From assembly GCF_040869045.1 (NCBI RefSeq), contig NC_090322.1, forward strand, positions 82,607,675 to 82,671,674: a stretch of 64,000 nt of DNA, read 5' to 3'. Of this stretch, positions 60,877-64,000 are shown piece after piece. How positions within the stretch are numbered: the stretch's first letter is position 1; every line of letters starts with the position of its first letter. Under the pieces are notes generated by a model, which was given only the letters and a program-made list of their open reading frames with translations, was not told the DNA's origin and did no database searches. Made by a program: the position numbers and the translations under genes. This DNA is from Eurosta solidaginis. Lineage: Eukaryota; Arthropoda; Insecta; Diptera; Tephritidae.

Positions 60877-63800
60877 AAGTATTCTAACCATGCTTAACCT
60901 TTAGGCCGGTAAGTTTATTTAGAAAAAACGCAATATGTAAGCTAACGAGGAAGGAGCCGTCGAGTAAACAAAACAAAATGGTTAAACAAATTCGTACGCG
61001 GCATTTATCAGTTTTAACTCTAGAATTAAAGGATATAGAAAGAGAAACAACGTTTGAAACCCTTTAAAAACTTTTAATAGCTATATCAAAAATTATTGTT
61101 CTGAAGCCAACAACTGCTGAGTGATCTACTCAAATTTGTTGAACGAAACGACTTAAGTATTCTAACCATGCCTAACCTTTAGGCCGGTAAGTTTATTTAG
61201 AAAAACGCAATATGTAAGCTAACGAGGAAGGAGCCGTCGAGTAAACAAAACAAAATGGTTAATACAATTCGTTCGCGGTATTTATCAAAAAAAAAAACTC
61301 TTAATAACTATATCAAAAATTATTGTTCTGAAGCCAACAGCTGCTGAGTGATCTACTCTAATTTGTTAAACGAAACGAATTAAGTATTCTAACCATGCTT
61401 AACCTTTAGGTCGGTAAGTTTATTTAGAAAAACGCAATATGTAAGCTAACGAGGAAGGAGCCGTCGAGTAAACAAAACCAAATGGTTAAAAAAATTCGTA
61501 CGAGGTATTTATCAGATTTAACTCTAGAATTAAAGGATATTGAACGAGAAACAACGTTTGAAACCCTTTAAAAACTTTAAATAACTATTATATCAAAAAT
61601 TATTGTTCTGAAGCCAACAGCTGCTGAGTGATCTACTCTAATTTGTTAAACGAAACGACTTAAGTATTCTAACCATGCTTAACCTTTAGGCCGGTAAGTT
61701 TATTTAGAAAAAACGCAATATGTAAGCTAACGAGGAAGGAGCCGTCGAGTAAACAAAACAAAATGGCTAAAAAAAATTCGTACGCGGCATTTATCAGTTT
61801 TAACTCTAGAATTAAAGGATATAGAACGAGAAACAACGTTTGAAACCATTTAAAAACTTTTAATAACTATATCAAAAATTATTGTTCTGAAGCCAACAAC
61901 TGCTGAGTGATCTACTCTAATTTATTAAACGAAACGACTTAAGTATTCTAACCATGCTTAACCTTTAGGCCGGTAACTTTATTTAGAAAAGCGCAATATG
62001 TAAGCTAACGAGGAATGAGCCGTCGAGTGAAAAAAACAAAATGGTTAAAAAATTCGTATGCGGTATTTATCAGTTTTAGCTCTAGAATTAAAGGATATAG
62101 GACGAGAAACAACGTTTGAAACCCTTTAAAAACTTGTAATAACTATATCAAAAATTATTGTTCTGAAGCCAACAACTGCTGTTTGATCTACTCAAATTTG
62201 TTGAACGAAAAGACTTAAGTATTCTAACCATGCTTAACCCTTAGGCCGGTAAGTTTATTTGGAAAAAACGCAATATGTAAGCTAACGAGGAAGGAGCCGT
62301 CGAGTAAACAAAACAAAATGGTTAAAAAAATTCGTACGTGGAATTTATAAGTTTTAACTCTAGAATTAAAGGATATAGAACGAGAAACAACGTTTGAAAC
62401 GCTTTAAAAACTTTTAATAACTATATCAAAAATTATTGTTCTGAAGCCAACAACTGCTGAGTGATCTACTCTAATTTATTAAACGAAACGACTTAAGTAT
62501 TCTAACCACGCTTAACCTTTAGGCCGGTAACTTTATTTAGAAAAATGCAATATGTAAGCTAACGAGGAAGGAGCCGTCGAGTGAACAAAACAAAATGGTT
62601 AAAAAAATTCGTATGCGGTATTTATAAGTCTTAACTCTAGAATTATAGGATATAGAACGAGAACCAACGTTTGATACCCTTTAAAAATTTTTAATAACTA
62701 TATCAAAAATTATTTTTCTGAAGCCAACAACTGCTGAGTGATCTACTCAAATTTGTTGAACGAAAAGACTTAAGTATTCTAAGCATGCTTAACCTTTAGG
62801 CCGGTAAGTTTATTTAGAAAAAACGCAATATGTAAGCTAACGAGGAAGGAGCCGTCGAGTAAACAAAACAAAATGGTTAAAAAAATTCGTATGTGGTATC
62901 TATAAGTCTTAATTCTAGAATTATAGGATATAGAACGAGAAACAACGTTTGATACCCTTTAAAAATTTTTAATAACTATATCAAAAATTATTTTTCTGAA
63001 GCCAACAACTGCTGAGTGATCTACTCAAATTTGTTGAACGAAAAGACTTAAGTATTCTAAGCATGCTTAACCTTTAGGCCGGTAAGTATATTTAGAAAAA
63101 ACGCAATATTTAAGCTAACGAGGAAGGAGCCGTCGAGTAAACAAAACAAAATGGTTAATAAAATTCGTTCGCGGTATTTATCAGATTTAACTCTAGAATT
63201 AAAGGATATAGAACTAGAAACAACGTTTAAACCCCTTTAAAAATTCTTAATAACTATATCAAAAATTATTGTTCTGAAGCCAACAGCTGCTGAGTGATCT
63301 ACTCTAATTTGTTAAACGAAACGACTTAAGTATTCTAACCATGCTTAACCTTTAGGCCGGTAAGTTTATTTAGAAAAACGCAATATGTAAGCTAACGAGG
63401 AAGGAGCCGTCGAGTAAACAAAACAAAATGGAAAAAAAAATTCGTACGAGGTATTTATCAGATTTAACTCTAGAATTAAAGGATATTGAACGAGAAACAA
63501 CGTTTGAAACCCTTTAAAAACTTTAAATAACTATTATATCAAAAATTATTGTTCTGAAGCCAACAGCTGCTGAGTGATCTACTCTAATTTGTTAAACGAA
63601 ACGACTTAAGTATTCTAACCATGCTTAACCTTTAGGCCGGTAAGTTTATTTAGAAAAAACGCAATATGTAAGCTAACGAGGAAGGAGCCGTCGAGTAAGC
63701 AAAACAAAATGGTTAAAAAAAATTCGTACGCGGCATTTATCAGTTTTAACTCTAGAATTAAAGGATATAGAACGAGAAACAACGTTTGAAACCATTTAAA

Positions 63801-64000
63801 AACTTTTAATAACTATATCAAAAATTATTTTTCTGAAGCCAACAACTGCTGAGTGATCTACTCAAATTTGTTGAACGAAAAGACTTAAGTATTCTAACCA
63901 TGCTTAACCTTTAGGCCGGTAAGTTTATTTAGAAAAAACGCAATATGTAAGCTAACGAGGAAGGAGCCGTCGAGTAAACAAAACAAAATGGTTAAAAAAA
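60877..64000. repeat. Array sector at the right window end, seven-monomer repetition
   Basis: The monomer at 61,382 (CCAACAGCTGCTGAG) and its neighbour recur at 63,328, a spacing of 1,946 bp, about seven monomers. The unit at 61,155 is cut to 227 bp: TTTATC runs into eleven A and then CTCTTAATAAC (61,287-61,297). Adjacent monomers near 62,613 and 62,893 share ATAAGTCTTAA and AATTATAGG. The array continues past the window end. Confidence 0.8.

Larger units (their letters stand above)
9406..64000. repeat. Satellite DNA array, ~277 bp monomer, about 197 copies, no genes
   Basis: Monomers start AAGTATTCTAACCATGC, run through TTTAGGCCGGTAAG, AGAAAAACGCAATATG, GGTTAAAAAAATTCGT, TTTATCAGATTTAACTC, CTTTTAATAACTATATC and TTGTTCTGAAGCC, and end CTACTCAAATTTG...ACGACTT. 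Usual lengths are 276-280 bp; three extra bases (TTA) in AACTATTATATC give the 280-bp form. The array is AT-rich, with several short A-tracts per monomer. Orientation is the same throughout. Every monomer is interrupted by stops in all frames; the two short minus-strand frames near 48,700 and 60,650 are chance. The array runs off both window ends. Such arrays are typical of pericentromeric, sex-chromosome or B-chromosome heterochromatin; the location here is unknown. Confidence 0.97.

Noticed and set aside
9406..64000. CRISPR-like array
   Set aside because: The repeated unit is about 277 bp with no alternation of short repeats and unique spacers; it is a tandem satellite.
9406..64000. CENP-B box in the satellite (TTCGTACGCGG region)
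   Set aside because: It shares TTCG and CGG with the box but the spacing and central A do not fit; nothing else supports a centromere-protein site.
1..64000. tRNA, rRNA or other RNA genes
   Set aside because: No cloverleaf, rRNA-like or snRNA-like segment was recognised; the only tRNA-like string is the primer site complement at 8701-8711.

Overview
The window is animal nuclear heterochromatin. About 55.4 kb of the 64 kb is one tandem satellite array with a monomer of about 277 bp (roughly 200 copies). A single long terminal repeat (LTR) retrotransposon of the BEL/Pao superfamily interrupts it at 839-9405. BEL/Pao elements are known from animals only. The gag/pol protein style and the AT-rich satellite suggest an insect, perhaps a fly, but nothing here fixes the species and I do not recognise the satellite by name. 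No host gene, RNA gene or bacterial feature is visible.

The retrotransposon lies on the minus strand. In reading direction it has: 5' LTR (8713-9405), a tRNA-Tyr-type primer binding site (8701-8711), a long AT-rich leader, gag (7560-6586), a pol region holding zinc knuckles, aspartic protease, reverse transcriptase and the start of RNase H (6614 to about 4214), the rest of RNase H plus integrase in another frame (about 4213-2258), a GC-rich broken reading frame for a second zinc-knuckle protein (2115-1544), a purine-rich tract and the 3' LTR (1532-839). The LTRs differ at only two positions and a 5-bp target duplication (AAGTA) flanks the element, so the insertion is recent. Even so, the coding part changes frame at the gag/pol border, inside RNase H and inside the 3' zinc-knuckle frame, so this copy looks defective unless some shifts are programmed or are consensus errors.

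The satellite has several layers. Most monomers are type A. Type B (a GC-richer block reading GTAGGCGACGCGG and relatives) occurs 19 times between 9.7 and 47 kb and never to the right of that. Types C (GTAGGCTACACGG) and D (TTAATTATTC start) occur from 35.8 kb rightward, and every C is followed directly by a D. On the left, a 6.6 kb block is repeated at a spacing of about 9,334 bp (12,739-19,373 and 22,073-28,708). A third, rearranged copy spans the window start and is the one the retrotransposon hit. On the right, a unit of about 4.13-4.18 kb is repeated head to tail (49,549-53,676; 53,677-57,855; 57,856 to about 60,876). Between them lie irregular stretches with local dimers, chimeric monomers and small deletions, as expected from unequal exchange. 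The stretch from about 54.2 to 60.2 kb also carries many one-base homopolymer length differences from its sister copies, which may mark a weakly corrected part of a long-read assembly.
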